Notes: generated from the letters alone by a model not told the origin. Positions 24,801 through 37,915 are shown, numbered from the stretch's first letter. The stretch: 64,000 nucleotides of DNA from Trichoplax adhaerens (GCF_000150275.1 NW_002060966.1:591922-655921); one strand, 5' to 3'. Numbers and translations are program-made.

Positions 24801-27408
24801 ATACCTCATGTTGGCAACCTTCAACGGATAATAAGCATTGAACTGCATATTGATTTCCTCGAACAGCAGCGTAATGCATAGGTGTCAAGCCATAATTATC
24901 AGGCAAATTGATACTTGCATTATTTTGTATTAATAGCAGAATACTGGATCCTTCCAGGTCGTCACTTCCAGCATCTGTTTGATCCTCTAAAGTGTGCAAA
25001 AAAAATAGATATCCTATGAACTTATTATTCAACGACCTAATCAGTATCACTATCGGTACAGGATGGATCAATTTTTAATAAAGAATAAGCGAGAATTTGT
25101 TCGATAAGTGAGCAAGTCTTGGCTATATGAGTAACCGTCGTACCGTTTGCACTTGCGCTATTTATATTGCCTTGGACTTGAATTGTTTGATCGTCCGTCT
25201 TTTTAGGCTTACAAAATTTTGCAGCATAATGTAATGGCGTTGCTCCATCTTCGCCTTTGATATTTACCGCTGGAATAAAGTGATGTAGGAATAGAGCAAT
25301 TTCGTTAGAACTGCTTAACGTTACTTTGCTAATATTTTAAAATGTTGCGAATGATGGAGACAAAATTGCATTTTCGATCGAAATAGTATTTAAGTCGATG
25401 ATATACAATCGTGGTACCCATTCTATGCTGTCTATTTAGTTGAAGTTATTTTAATTAATTTATAACCATTAATCGATAATTTAATTACTGACTCCATTAA
25501 TCAATATGAATTTGGATTATTTTCAAATTCACTCGAATAATAAATTGACGCCATGTTTTTTCGATGCAATTATCTTCTACTTACTCGCCCCACAATCTAA
25601 CAACTTTTCGATGCAATGGTTGTGGTTATATCGTACAGCATAATGAATTGGAGCCGCCATATACTCATCCAATTTGTCTACCAAGTTGTATTTCTTCTTA
25701 GAATCTCTATTTTCAGCATCTTGTTTAATCAAATATTCAAGGTCTTCTTTTGAGCCATTGCGTGCGGCCTATTCATACAGTAGTTACATTAAATGGTCTT
25801 AGAAATATCGATTCTCGAGTATACAAAACAAGGCAGTTCAGCTTAGCCAAATGAAATCTTATTCAATAGTAATTTTTATTCATTTTAACTATCGCTAATC
25901 TCTGTCTAACCAATGTATGTATCAAATTAATAGCGGGTAAATATAACGAACTAGTTTAGCCTAGTGGTATTCTGCTTGATAATTTCTTCATTTAAAATAT
26001 CACTAATCTACGTCTAACTCAATTTAAATTATATTGGATGCGAGTAACAAATTTAAGTGGACACAAAATGGAATTATTACGGCTTGGCAATCTTGTCTGG
26101 GAATAATTTAATCTACGTATAACCGAGACTAATTAAGTATTATTAATTAACTTGACGCGATTTTGCTTCTGCCGTAGAAATCTGCAACTGGAATGCTTTA
26201 ACAAATCATGAATAAGGTATAAATTAGCACTGCAGTTAAAGAATAAGATTAAGGGTAACACGAGGTAATTGGCTGATTACGCCTGACCTGCAAATGCAAA
26301 ACTTTAATAACACTTGAATAGTGCCTTAACTACGCCAAAAGAAAAAGATTAGGAGTACCACAAGGTAATAGGCTGATTGCACCTGATCTGCAATTGCAAA
26401 ACTTTTTACAACACTTCAATAGTGCCTCAACTACAGTAAAAGGATGAGATTAGGAATAATACTAGGTAATAGACTGATTACATCTGTCTGCAATTGCAAA
26501 ATTTTTGTAAGACTTGAATGGTGCCTTAACTATAAAATACCACGGTAAAAGAAGAAGATTGCCGGTACAAACTTAATTAGCTATGATATCCTATACTATG
26601 GTGAAGATTGTCTCTGCAGATCTATTGATTAATGTAATTACTGATTTATGCAAGTATAACCGGTCTACTATGCGTAGGTGTTCTACTGTACTTTATACCT
26701 TATTAATCACTTCTGTTCAATATTTAGTGATTATGCAACGTTCATACTCATCCTGATATCGTATAAATAAATTGGATGTAAAAACACTAAGCACTGTAAG
26801 TAATTACTAACGTTAAAATTATTTGAATCACCAGGTGATCCACATATTTTTCCAATCATACGTCAAATAGTATGCAAGAGTACTGATCAAGATTGGATGG
26901 TACTTATAGAATAAAGATGCGTTCCAAAATTGGCATGGTAGTCTTGCACTAATATTACAATACACGACATGAATACAATATTCAAGTAGATTGCAAAATA
27001 TGTATCCTCGAGTTAAATACAGAAATAAGATATCCGCTTTACCAACTGATCATTAAAGATAGGGTGCCTCGCTTTTAAATGAATTGGCAAGTTACCTTAC
27101 GCGTTAAAGAGATTCTGCATCAACACCAATATACGACTCCTCGATTACATGTATATAAGCTAGGCCAAAGCCCAATAATTTAAGTGTAATTACCGTATTT
27201 CGAACTTTGCCCAATCAATTGGTCAGTTAGACTATGAATAACAGCTAATTTAATTCATATTAGGAGAACATGAACTTACTTCATGTAAGGTATATGCTAT
27301 TTGATCTCCATCTGCTGTGGAGACGGAATTTAATTCAACAGCATCCGTCATTTTATCAGCACGAACTTGAGAAAGGGATGTTGCCGATGTAGTTATATTA
27401 TTTTGCAT
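18885..27408 (-). CDS. TRPA-like ankyrin-repeat cation channel, copy 2 (intact)
   Basis: Twenty-one exons from 5': 27280-27408, 25585-25768, 25171-25269, 24805-24986, 24412-24570, 24091-24247, 23786-23978, 23488-23671, 23221-23334, 22984-23072, 22586-22732, 22305-22416, 22011-22147, 21755-21873, 21029-21273, 20480-20770, 20046-20360, 19698-19874, 19498-19566, 19243-19410, 18885-19076. Total 1154 codons (1153 aa), close to human TRPA1. Residues to about 650 are ankyrin repeats (TPLHLAA, SPLHIAA). NHPLMIMVNSQRQSLLAHPL leads into S1. The pore helix/filter is TAVMTIGEFDFDD (Gly971-Glu972) and S6 ends ILLMNLL. The post-S6 IGLAVDDIKEVQQQA and MQVSLVLDVEQFMPNWIREK segments match TRPA1, and the C-terminus is a coiled coil (LRLEVKDLRTQVESMQAQNE). 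Expected role: a plasma-membrane cation channel sensing chemical, thermal or mechanical stimuli. Exon 3 needs a GC donor. An upstream non-coding or longer first exon (to 27499) is possible. Confidence 0.9.
25169..25170 (-). other. Likely GC donor splice site in TRPA copy 2
   Basis: Exon 3 of copy 2 reads ATTCAAGTCCAAG then GCAATA. The matching site in copy 1 reads ATTCAAAAAGAAG then GTGATG. Cutting here gives 99 nt in both genes with correct phase 1 into the next exon. The alternative is a longer exon ending at a GT after about 25030, which adds some 45 residues absent from copy 1. Confidence 0.6.
26245..26555. repeat. About 103-bp minisatellite in intron 1 of TRPA copy 2
   Basis: Three units start near 26245, 26345 and 26447 with AAGATTAGG-like words. 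Each contains AGGTAATNGRCTGATT, CTGCAANTGCAAAA, CACTTNAATAGTGCC and CAACTA. The start is seen a fourth time at 26554. The sequence is unlike the minisatellite in the copy 1 gene. Confidence 0.75.
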
Positions 27409-30400
27409 ACCAGTTGAAAAGTTAAAAACGTTAACGTCGCTGTCGACGTAGTCTAGATTAATTCGATGTTTAGAACGAGATTTAGCTGTACTTTGGATTC
27501 TATAAAGTTGAAATAAAAATTGTTATTGCGTTAAATATTCCATCAATCTAGATTAAAATCAATGTAAATCACACGTAACAAATAACTAATATCGAACTGA
27601 GTATGATCAATTTTCAATTTTAAGAATATGCAAGAAATTATTTCATACAAACTCGCTTCATTCAGCAATAAAAAGAGATTTAGAAATGAAAAGATTTATC
27701 TTGAAAGAACGACCAAGTTGATCCTTAACTTATCACGATGGATACTAGCAATCGGGAAATTAAGTAAAACAGTTTCCTCCCATCTATGAGCTATAAAAAT
27801 TAATTTTACTGCTCTCTACACAATTCATGGGAAACCTTCTAGAGATGAAGTTAGGGATGTTGAGATGATTGTAATTATTGAACTATGTTTGGTAGTCATC
27901 CATTTAGGGCAAAGAAGATGTTATGTTGATGGCGAACCTACAGTATATGGACTGCATATACTGTGCAGTGTCCAGTCAATAAATAGTATATACTGTACTT
28001 ATAACGGTACTCATCAACCATGCTATACTGTATTAACCAATCCTAACTTTTAATATAATAATTATTCATTGTAAGATATCGAGTAGAGGGAATACACACG
28101 TTGGTATACTCATGCTATTCACTACATTAGGGAAAGAAATAGCAGTGTTCTTCCTCCAGCATGTTTCCTTCATTCATTCTTAACTGCAAAGGTTAACGTT
28201 GTCAATTTCAACGATCATCGATTCTATTTTACTTTGTACTTCCATACAGTAACAGGATGATGCGTAATGATGATCAAAAATAGCTATCATGTTTACTAGA
28301 GTAAGGTCGAAAAATTCAACACATGGATAGCCCAATAGTAAAATCCATCGTGGTAAGCAAACTAATCATCAGCACCATTTAACTTTTTGGCAAGACTGAA
28401 ATAGCCGTTTTACTTTGGTACTTACCCCTAGAAAAGAGAAAAAAATGAATTTTTAAAACCAACTCGCGAGGGAAAGGGATAAACCAATGGAATGGAGTGA
28501 TGGCTGTCGACTGCCGAATAGAATAACTCTACTCCCATCGACAACCTTTTTACATAGCTTATCTATGGCTAGATAATAATGATTGTATAATCAGACAATA
28601 GGCAAAACAAGTATGATAGATAAAGCTATTGTGACGACAAGATTGTCATGGATATACTGTACTGTACTGTATGTACAATACGTCGAGAGCCTGCTCAATG
28701 CTTCTACAGTAGTACTATAGTTTTGCCATGTCTGTCTCTCTTTTCTTGCTGCCAACATTTCAAATGAGGACATGCGTAATGATCCAGCATTATACTGCAT
28801 TTTAATTCGACTATTCGTTGAATTCATTAATTATTATTATTATTTAATACCGCATTAATCGATTGGGCTGCTAACATGATGAGAAAAATTCTATAGTTCG
28901 CATCGTCGAGAGGGAAGTTGTGGATTATCACGATCATAATCAAGATGTAATCTTATCAGCAGAATTTGATGTAATACTACTTCATGCTCATGTCAGCAGC
29001 TCGATTCAAGTTAGCTTATAGCAATACTGTATATTCATGATATTGAGCAAAGACTACTGGATTCTTTTATTTTCTAGATAAGGAAAGATAGAAGCTAACT
29101 ATTAGCGTTAGCAGCTTTTCAAGTTCAAGTTAACCTATTACAATATTCTGAATTTCTAGGAGTAGTTTTGTTGTCATAGATTGTTCATTATTTAATTATC
29201 ATTCTATTCAAAATTAACCTAGACTATTCATGACATCTAGGTAGAATCGTATCATAGCGAGTAGTCCCATTCAATATACAGTACAGTACTAGGTTAGACA
29301 ATCCTAAAACCAAACCGTGAAAAGGCCTATTTGTAATGCCTTTAGAACAGCACATGAGTTGTTACAGATTATATTATTTACTATTATCAGATCGATCTAA
29401 TTCCATTGGTAATACTGTACTGTACTCTAAATCATCAAGAAATCCATCAGAGACATCACATCACATCATACTGTGCTGCAAGCCTGATACCTGTACACTC
29501 AGTGTGTACAATGCGTAAAATTGTCTTTTAATGCTGAGTCCATTTCATGATACGAGCTTGGCAAATCCTACTGTACGCGTAGACGTTTATATCATGGATG
29601 ATTTGACTAATTTCTTATTAGATAGACATCATAGGACACCAATTGGAGAAGAAGTCGTGTCCAGATCGAGGGAATGAATCGGTTTAGGGTTGGGTTATCA
29701 ATCACGTGAGCAAGGTGGAGTCTCTCGCTATTGTACGCCTCCGATATCTTTCCTATTTGCTTTCATTCAATTAGCGATTATCCCAAATCACGAGTAATAG
29801 GAACAAATTAACCTTAAATTAATAATCTTAAGGAGCTGCCCTAAGATGATATCCTTGGAATGTAGTTGTTTTTATTTTATTATTATTATTTGCTATTCTC
29901 TCCCAACGGATAAGCATCAATGACGAACAAACTTCGTGGGCTCATACACGTAATGAATTAGTTAATAAATAAACAATTGTCGTTCTTTTACTGTGCCAGC
30001 TAGAGAACAAGCAAAACAAATTTTTCCTTCTGTGGTTTGCCCAACGATGATGACACGCAAGTCTTGAATAAAGGAGACAGGCCAAAACTGAAAGGAGAGC
30101 TACTCCAGATGAATATTTGGATTGTCCTACTGTGCTAACTGCTTCACAACCTAAACCCTTCTTAATAATACTAATTACAGTGTACTATTATTCACTATTA
30201 TACTGAAATGAACGATAAAATATTGAACTTTTACTATACTTCATAGTCTAGACCATAGACTAAATGATGATCTACAGTAAACTAAAGAAAGTTCAACGAT
30301 ACGCTTCTAATATTCATTGAATTAAAATCATTCCAATTTCAATCGAAATGAAGAGTCTGGGAATCTTTTCAAGCTAAACTAGCTATATTCGACATAACAC

Positions 30401-33400
30401 AATCAACAAAGGGATTGTATGCAGCACTCGTATCGTTTACTCAACTATCGTCGATTTGACCATCAACAGCGGGAACGGATACATAACTGAGTGTAAACGA
30501 CTTGAAAATGTTCATTACTAACTAAAAAATTACGACTTATAGTACGCTTTTAAGTCTATTCTACTAGATTCTTTATTAGCAATCTGGAGTATAGATTGCT
30601 TAATTCTTGCAGCATGTATAGTAGCATGAACGATCAGAAATCACTACTGGTCACTTCTGCACTCTGAGTAGTAATCCGACATATGTACTGAGGCATGTGA
30701 TTGAGCTATCAGCGATAATAAATCAGTCTTGAGCTTGCATCTCACACGAGCCCTCCAGACTTTGCTGGTTGCCATATCGGCAGTCCTATTGGATAACTTG
30801 GTCGACCACACAAAATATGTACATTATACGATAAAAAATAACTTACTTGTACAATGCAGTACAAAAATGAAATGAAAACAAATGCTTTCAAAATGGATAG
30901 CATTGCTCTAATTTCACTTAATAACTCTGCTACAGTAAAGTAGAATTAAACTAGCCATAGCGTTTAACTGCAAGCGCCTTTGCAATATCAAAGCAGCACG
31001 ACCCTTTCCAATATTGTACTCTCAAATACTGGATCCTGTCCTTCTTTTTGAATCATGATTGTTTTAGTTTACATTATTAGTAGCATTATTTGCCAGCTAG
31101 AGATCTTATGATATAGTATCAACAGAATGCCAAGATAAAAATATCGTAGGTAAAACTTTCACAATGTCAATATCCCACTGGAAAGTGGACAATACACGAA
31201 GCTTACTATCTCTTATGATTCTCGGCTAAAGTGACGATTTGAACAAGCAAAATGCCTGCTCGTATCTCGTAATCAATAGAAAAGAAAACCATTGACTTGT
31301 TCTTTACCATTAAATTCTATTCTGGAAGCAATAAAGCTACTATTAAACTATTAATCGTTCATTATCCGCGGATTAGGAAGTTGTAATTTTACCATCGATG
31401 TTCATGGATGATCTGAATTGATTTCTTTGTTCGCGATGGACAAGAATGTGATACCGATGATTTGATTTTTTTAAAGGCATGCACCCAACTAATTAAAAAG
31501 TGAATATTTTTTGTAAAAATAGTGCTCTAACTACGTTCTCATCGTAAGGAAAGGATCGCAGGGTGTTAATTTTATTAACTGTAAATTGTCATGAAATTAG
31601 TCCGTATTTTCGTTAATGAGTACATTGTCAAAGAATTATCTAAACGTTAACGTTATCTAGGGTTGCCTGGAAGGGATTCGTCAGCTTTTATGTCCAATTG
31701 CAGCCATACATGCATCGTTTTGCATTAGCAATTAGTAGAAATTTTCCAAGGTAGTCAACTGTCGTGAATATAGTATAAATCGCAATAGAAAATTTCACGA
31801 TAAGCATGATTGATAATCTTATGCCACTAGAGCAGTTCATTTCTTACAACTAAACTGCAGCAGCTATGCAGTAAATTCAATTCCTAGTATTCTTTAATAA
31901 TGTAGTTTATATGTAGGTAAAGAATGTAGAAGGCGTATACTGTATATCAAAATGCTTTGTGTTTTTCAATCCTATCACACGTAAACTAAACGACATCATA
32001 ACACAACATTGCTTAAAAGACGCTTAATATTATCCAAATAAAATAGGCAATCTGTATATTCATAGTGAAAGTGTTTTAAAGGCTTTCAAAAGATCGACAC
32101 TATAAAACTTGAAATCAATTTCGAAGAATAAGCCGTTTGACTCAATATAATACTGCATCACAAGTTTGATGATACTACGGTAAGGCTTGCGATGTATGTA
32201 CCTCGATAGAAGAATATGATATTCTCGAACGTGCTTGGTGATGATATTTCAAAGTAACGATATTTAAGCATTACTAATGTGCAAGATTCAGTTCAACGTC
32301 ATTTTACTTTATACACGTATTGCCAGGCAATTTACCTCGTATAGTTCATACAATACGTTGTACTGTATATCACTAGATACCAAACAATTTATTTATCCCA
32401 TGTCCGAGTAATCTTGGTTAACAAGTTAAAATAACTAACTACGATGAGATTATTTCAGAAATTGATGAAATCAAAGTAGTTGTGACTCTGAATGCAATAA
32501 TATTACCAACATGCTAGATGGCATTAAAAATGGTAACGATTGAAGATAGCAATTTATCTTCTAATACAGGAATATGCAAATTACAACGGGATTTCAACTG
32601 AGGGCATATCTTGACCAAGTCAAGGAAATCGACATGAACGTATTTTCGATAATCAAGACGATGAAAATTAAATGATTTAAGAATAAATGTTGCATTAGCA
32701 AGACTATAATACTACTGTACAGACATGCTTGATGATATCATTGGAAATGTGATACAAACTCTACATTAATTGTACACGAATAACTTACTTTGAAATTTGC
32801 TCTAAATTTTGCGAACGGGAACGATTTCGAAATGGCCTAAGTAAACGGTTTGCCATGAATTGTAACTTACTTGTAGAAGACGATTACATCTTATGTACGA
32901 GCATTCATTATACCTCTCATGGATATTTATTTAGACAAGGCTATGGAGTAGAGTCTCGAATCAACTGCGCTATAGTACAGTAATGTAACCGAGGCTAGTA
33001 TGAGCTGCATGGTGCAGAACAACATGGTTGAATGGTTCTTCTGGTGATTATTAATATTCATAAGTTGTCCCGCGCCAATATGCTAATCTTATGCTCTACT
33101 AGCAATATCACCACATTCTATTATAAGTAATAGTAGAATGCGAATATGCTTACAGTATGAAATGAAATGATTTTAAATACTGTCCAAACATCATTATCCA
33201 GTAACGGAACTGATTACTGAACAGGATTCGTTTCAATGAGAGTCTACCTCAACAAACTACTAAGCAATTGCACGGTCTTTAGCTAACTGAAATTTCGCAA
33301 CTGCTACTTTACCACAGCTATTACCTATGCAGTGGCGATTGCAGATCATAGAATATGCTGTAATACTTTAATATCAAAGCAGGAAATAGAAAGCCTGCTA

Positions 33401-34801
33401 AAGGCTTAGATGATGCACAATGTTTCTAAATTATCCATTACAATGTCATTTGTAACGTTTGGGCACTCGTTAGAGCAAATGAATAGAGAGAGAGAGATTT
33501 ATACATGTTTTGCTGTCATCTACCACTTTAATCAATCCTACTAACTTTACAGTTCTATACAAGTATAATCAATTTCCATGTATAACTACGAAGGCATTAT
33601 AATTTCATAATGTCCTTAACATCATTCAAAGATCACAATTTATCTATATGTAAAGGAAGACCTGTGATACCTCTAATATGATATTTTACGTTTACACCCA
33701 TACCCGTATACTGTAGAAGAAAACCATTGCTTACTGTAGCTTTACAATATCTGTAGATAGCCTATCGTTACGTATAGTAATTAAATTATTCTACTTGCAA
33801 AATAGAAGCTGTGATACTCCATGAAGTGATATACTGTATGGAAGCGCTAATATTTCTCTGGAGAAGTTCACTCTATAATTCCAGTCAATCCAACAGTGAT
33901 AGATTTCCATAGCAAACTAACAGGAATGCTGCAACATGTGTGGGTTGCATATTGCTGAATATTGGAATCAAAATCATCCTACTTGCTAAATAGAAGCTTT
34001 ATTACTCTTTGGCATGATATCCATTTGACTAATATCCTGTAGAGAAGTTCCTTCTATTCAATCCTGGAGTACCACAGTATAAGTAGATCGAATTTTACTA
34101 CGTGCAGGAATAATTTATCAGCCTTCATAGCAAGTACCATCAGCATTTAGAAAGAACTACAGAAAGAATGGCATTGGTGATCCATTTCATATGAACAACA
34201 ATGTGCAAATATATATCTTTATTACAACTTTAGCTATTAACTATAACTATGTAGCAGGAAATTGCATAAATTAAGGTAAAGATTAAATCATATGCTGTAT
34301 GAATATACTATAGCTAGTAGTCTATATATACTGTCAAGTCGTAAAGCAAGGGTATCACGACTACACAAATGCGATAGTTCATAAAACAAAGAATCTATTG
34401 ATCACTTTACTGTTAACACGCAAAGAAGGCATTGGACATGAACCAAATAACTGTAGAAGATCGCCAGTTAACTCAATCCTGCTTGATACAACATTATTTA
34501 CAGCAAATTAATTTCAATTCATTTAAAAATAGAGTGTATATCATTTTACTTGTACAAATTAATTATCAATCTATCATCTAGCAAGGCAGCTATGCTCCAA
34601 TAATACTTTAATCAATAAAAACCGTTCATTCAGAATTCCAATCACGGCTGGTAATATTCAATCAACAGGTCGCGGCATATCACTGATGTATCACCAAAAG
34701 CCTCTGAGCTGAGCTGATAGACCTTATCACTGGCGATTAGTCTAGATGCAATCTAATGATCGGCTATAGCCGTATCCATAGCAGTAATATGATGAATAGA
34801 A
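27409..34801. other. 7.4 kb region without recognised genes, rich in ACTGTA words
   Basis: No open frame of convincing length or family resemblance on either strand. Runs of ACTGTA/TACAGT recur, for example near 27941, 28660, 29030, 29277, 29415, 31936, 32360, 33711 and 34325. A short (GA)n tract lies near 33487. A higher-GC patch with a CACGTG word lies near 29640-29760. The TRPA copy 2 upstream region lies at the left end. Confidence 0.45.
27940..27964. repeat. Perfect 10-bp hairpin
   Basis: ACAGTATATG (27940-27949), loop GACTG, then CATATACTGT (27955-27964), a perfect inverted repeat. It is one of several ACTGTA-based inverted repeats in the window. Confidence 0.7.
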
Positions 34802-35509
34802 TTATAACTTGGATTTTGGTGATTCATTTAGTAAATTATAGGCCTTGGCATATAAATCACGCTTAAACAAGCCCAAAGTAGCCCTAGGGTATTGCTTGTT
34901 CTCGCCCAATTGATGAATTAACTTTTTAGCAGATTGCATTAAAATTTCATGTGCAACACATTCATCGATAATATTATCTTTTACAGCTTCTTCAGCTGTA
35001 AATCGTTTACCGAATAGCATAGCTTGGCGTAAAACACCATCATGTGAAAGCTTATCCTTAAGAACCTGTAGCCATCCAGGAGCAAAACGACGATTAATAA
35101 AGACTTCATTTAACGACCACCATCCATGGTTTGTTCTCATCACTCTATAATCGTGTGCTAAAGCCAAGATGGCTCCAGCAGCAAAGGCATGCCCATTGAT
35201 TGCTGCTACTGTCGGTATAGGAAAAGTTAATATTCTACCAATCAAGACACCACTCTCATACAGGGATTTTTGCCGTGTCGACTCACTTTGCTTGTTTAAC
35301 CAATCCAAATCTAAGCCATTGCTAAAAAATTTTCCAGTCGATGTTGTAATGACAGCTTGAATATCAGATCGTGCTTCAATTTCATCTAATGCACGATTCA
35401 TCGCTTGGGTAAAAGATAAATTAAATCGATTTTCACCAGCGTTCATTTTAATGATCGCAAATCGATCTTGATAAATAACTTGCACAATCTTGCCATCCAT
35501 CTCGATCAT
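34802..35509 (-). CDS. Peroxisomal enoyl-CoA isomerase/hydratase-like protein
   Basis: Single-exon 235-aa member of the crotonase fold. Residues 60-67 (KFFSNGLD) and 105-112 (NGHAFAAG) form the expected oxyanion-hole loops. Glu135 in LNEV is placed like the catalytic Glu of delta3,delta2-enoyl-CoA isomerases, which move the double bond of unsaturated acyl-CoA during beta-oxidation. The last three residues are SKL, the canonical PTS1 signal, so import into peroxisomes is expected. The pattern GKFFSNG-LDL..W, with MRTNHGWWSLNEV, resembles the short plant-type ECI proteins more than the longer mitochondrial animal forms. The start is the first Met; an in-frame TGA lies about 33 nt upstream. It stands alone and lacks introns in an intron-rich window, so retroposition or transfer is possible. 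Isomerase versus hydratase activity cannot be settled here. Confidence 0.85.
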   Translation of the reverse strand: MIEMDGKIVQVIYQDRFAIIKMNAGENRFNLSFTQAMNRALDEIEARSDIQAVITTSTGKFFSNGLDLDWLNKQSESTRQKSLYESGVLIGRILTFPIPTVAAINGHAFAAGAILALAHDYRVMRTNHGWWSLNEVFINRRFAPGWLQVLKDKLSHDGVLRQAMLFGKRFTAEEAVKDNIIDECVAHEILMQSAKKLIHQLGENKQYPRATLGLFKRDLYAKAYNLLNESPKSKL

Positions 35510-36059
35510 TTTATTCGACCATCCAGTAGTTATAAATCAGCAAGGAGGAGAAACCTTGTCGGGATTCAATGCTCATTAACTATAGCGCTATGAGGACCGA
35601 TCGTACTGCTATGATTCTCAAGCAGAAGCGTTGTTGATATGAAATGACCCATCTCATCACTGCTGTTGAAGTCATACTCTGTTAACAAGAAACTATTTTA
35701 GAACAGTACCCTATGGAAGGGGGAAGCAAAAATACTTCGTGAGTCTGCGCGATGTAAAATGCTGAATAACCGTGACCTACAAATTAATATTTTGTCGATA
35801 ATCAGAAGAATTGTTGACGATTACTTCTACAGTACCAGCCTTTCTTGATCATTTAGGTTAGCCATTCCTTCTTGCATACAAGATAATTTATCAGACCACG
35901 AGTCCAGCAGGATATCCTACGGATTAGTAACAGGTAAAGTCTATTCGATTGCATTGATTAAGGAAGAAAACAGCGCTTGTTTACAAATAATTTGGACTAT
36001 TTCATCAGTTTAAAAAATTATAGTTGAAATCATCACAAAGGTCGAGACTACTAGAGGAA
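35510..36059. other. Short intergenic region, divergent promoters expected
   Basis: 550 bp between the start of the isomerase-like gene (minus) and the start of the DsbA-like gene (plus). The two genes are divergent, so their promoters must share this stretch. No TATA box or repeat stands out. Confidence 0.5.
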
Positions 36060-37910
36060 ATGGGTAGCACCAAACCAACTATCAAAATTGACATTACATC
36101 CGATACGATGTGTCCATGGTAAGTTAAAAACGTTGTATGAGTTCACAGTTGAGAAAGTTGCTCATTCTTCCTGAATCGATGCAGAACAGATCATTGTATA
36201 AAACTGTAACCAAGACGAGGACGATGAACCGTAGTAGTGTAATAATGATGTACGAGATAAATAGATGCAATAAAAAGTAACTTTTAAGGATAATAGACAA
36301 GATACTATAGCTTAATTCATCGCTATTTGGCAACGAGCAATCAAAATTTGATCAACATACATCAATCTTTATAAAAATTACAATTAAAACTAGTCTATCC
36401 CATTCGATCATGGCCTTGTCGTACGATATCCGTAACTTTATCAAATTATGTCGTATTATCAATCATCTTTACTATTGCAAATGAATGAATCTCTTCGGTG
36501 CGATTATCCGGAAACTGTGAGAGTAGGCATGATACCGGCTTTAACTTCATCCACAAATCATAATATGAACGTAGCTAAAATAGAATAAATAATAGTAAAC
36601 AAGACACTTAAGCTAAAGTCATGGATGCCATGCAACTGGTATTCAACAGTTGATCAACACCTACTAATCCATTCGATATAGACTGTTGCCACAGTTCAGT
36701 TAATTTAAAGCTAATCTGCCAAGTACAATCATACCCTATTTCCACAAGGTAAACTTCATCAGAATTTTTCAGTGGTGTCAGATTGTATGCCATTTTATAA
36801 TAGTTGCTTTTGAGGATTATCCGGAAGCTGCAACTGCAATTGTCCCATGTTCGAGTTATCATTGGATTCTGCTGTAGGACATTCAGCAACAATGATGATT
36901 TGATATCGTTGCAGCCCTTACATAAAAAATGGCTAGTTATTAATATTTTGTATCGAATAAGATCAACTTTTGTGATGAGTGTACGAGTAAATTATTGATT
37001 TATATTCTGTACGATTGCTAGTTGCATAAAACTTTACTGCTATAGCCCTGACTATCTATAGAACCAGTGAATAGTAAAAATTAAGTGATGAGACTCAAAT
37101 CATTTCAATTTTTCTTGAACTGCAACTTGATTTTCAATCTTGGATAGGTGTTTCGTTGGTAAAAGGCACCTAGAAACTGCCATGAAAGACTTTGAATCTA
37201 CCTTTGAATTCGATATTGAATGGAAGCCATTCCTTCTAAATTCGAATACACCTGAAGAAGGAATACCAGTATTAGAATATCTAGCACAACGCTATGGCCA
37301 GCAAGTAGCTGATGATGCCCGTAATGGAACATCATCTTTGATTGCCGCTGGACGTAAAGTGGTAAATATCATCATGATATATTAATTAAAGATAAATTGC
37401 TCTTACTGGTAAATATTGCAATTATCGCCAAGAAAGTTGTCATGTTATCTTCATAATTGCTTTGATTCCCTGTATTAAATTGTAGAGTTATTCTTCTGTC
37501 GGTAGGGCCTTAACTTCGACTCAAATCGCAAATTTGTCAACTCGATTCGGTCTCATTGCTTATTAGATTATGCTAGAACAGAGAAAAAGCAAAATCAGTT
37601 AGCTGAGCTATTATTTCAACGATATTTTATCGACGGTAATAACATTAACGATGTAAAAGTACTTTTAGATTGTGCAAAAGAAATTGGTTTAAAGGCGGAA
37701 GAGGCTAAAAAGAGTTTGCAAGATAAAGAAAGGCGAAAGAAAATAATCGAAGAAGCAAAAGTGGCAACTCAAAATCAAATTCATGGCGTACCACATTTCG
37801 TAATAAGTTTAATTGGCGACCAACATGGTAAAGCTATGCCATTACATGGATGTCAGCCCATTGAGATGTTTCGACGAGTATTCACTAGCATTAAGGGGCG
37901 AATGATATAA
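36060..37910 (+). CDS. DsbA/FrnE-like thioredoxin-fold oxidoreductase
   Basis: Three exons: 36060-36118, 37148-37361, 37506-37910; 225 aa. Introns are GTAAGT...TAG and GTAAAT...TAG. The first splice completes the codon for Trp20 in the CPWC motif (Cys18-Cys21). Residues 182-191 (QIHGVPHFVI) carry the cis-Pro loop (Pro187) that packs against the active site in DsbA-type folds. The helical insert and the pattern N.RK..N...SH.LL.YA (residues 97-114) match the FrnE / DSBA-like subfamily (PF01323), soluble proteins without a signal peptide. A thiol-disulfide oxidoreductase or glutathione-dependent role in the cytosol or organelles is expected; the substrate is unknown. A poly(A) signal lies 6 nt past the stop. 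Intron 1 (about 1 kb) holds a possible antisense ORF. Confidence 0.88.
36608..36793 (-). CDS. Possible nested antisense ORF fragment
   Basis: 61-codon open frame inside intron 1 of the DsbA-like gene, on the opposite strand, starting at a good Kozak ATG (AAAATGG). The protein has a plausible fold-like pattern (DEVYLVEIGYD, then FKLTELWQQSI). By eye it recalls the strand-helix head of the XRCC4/XLF superfamily (.LW.. in XLF). This is weak: no partner exon was linked, and it may be chance. Confidence 0.22.
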   Translation of the reverse strand: MAYNLTPLKNSDEVYLVEIGYDCTWQISFKLTELWQQSISNGLVGVDQLLNTSCMASMTLA

Positions 37911-37915
37911 AATAG

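Noticed and set aside
33480-33500. GA dinucleotide run
   Set aside because: Short ordinary microsatellite, not informative.
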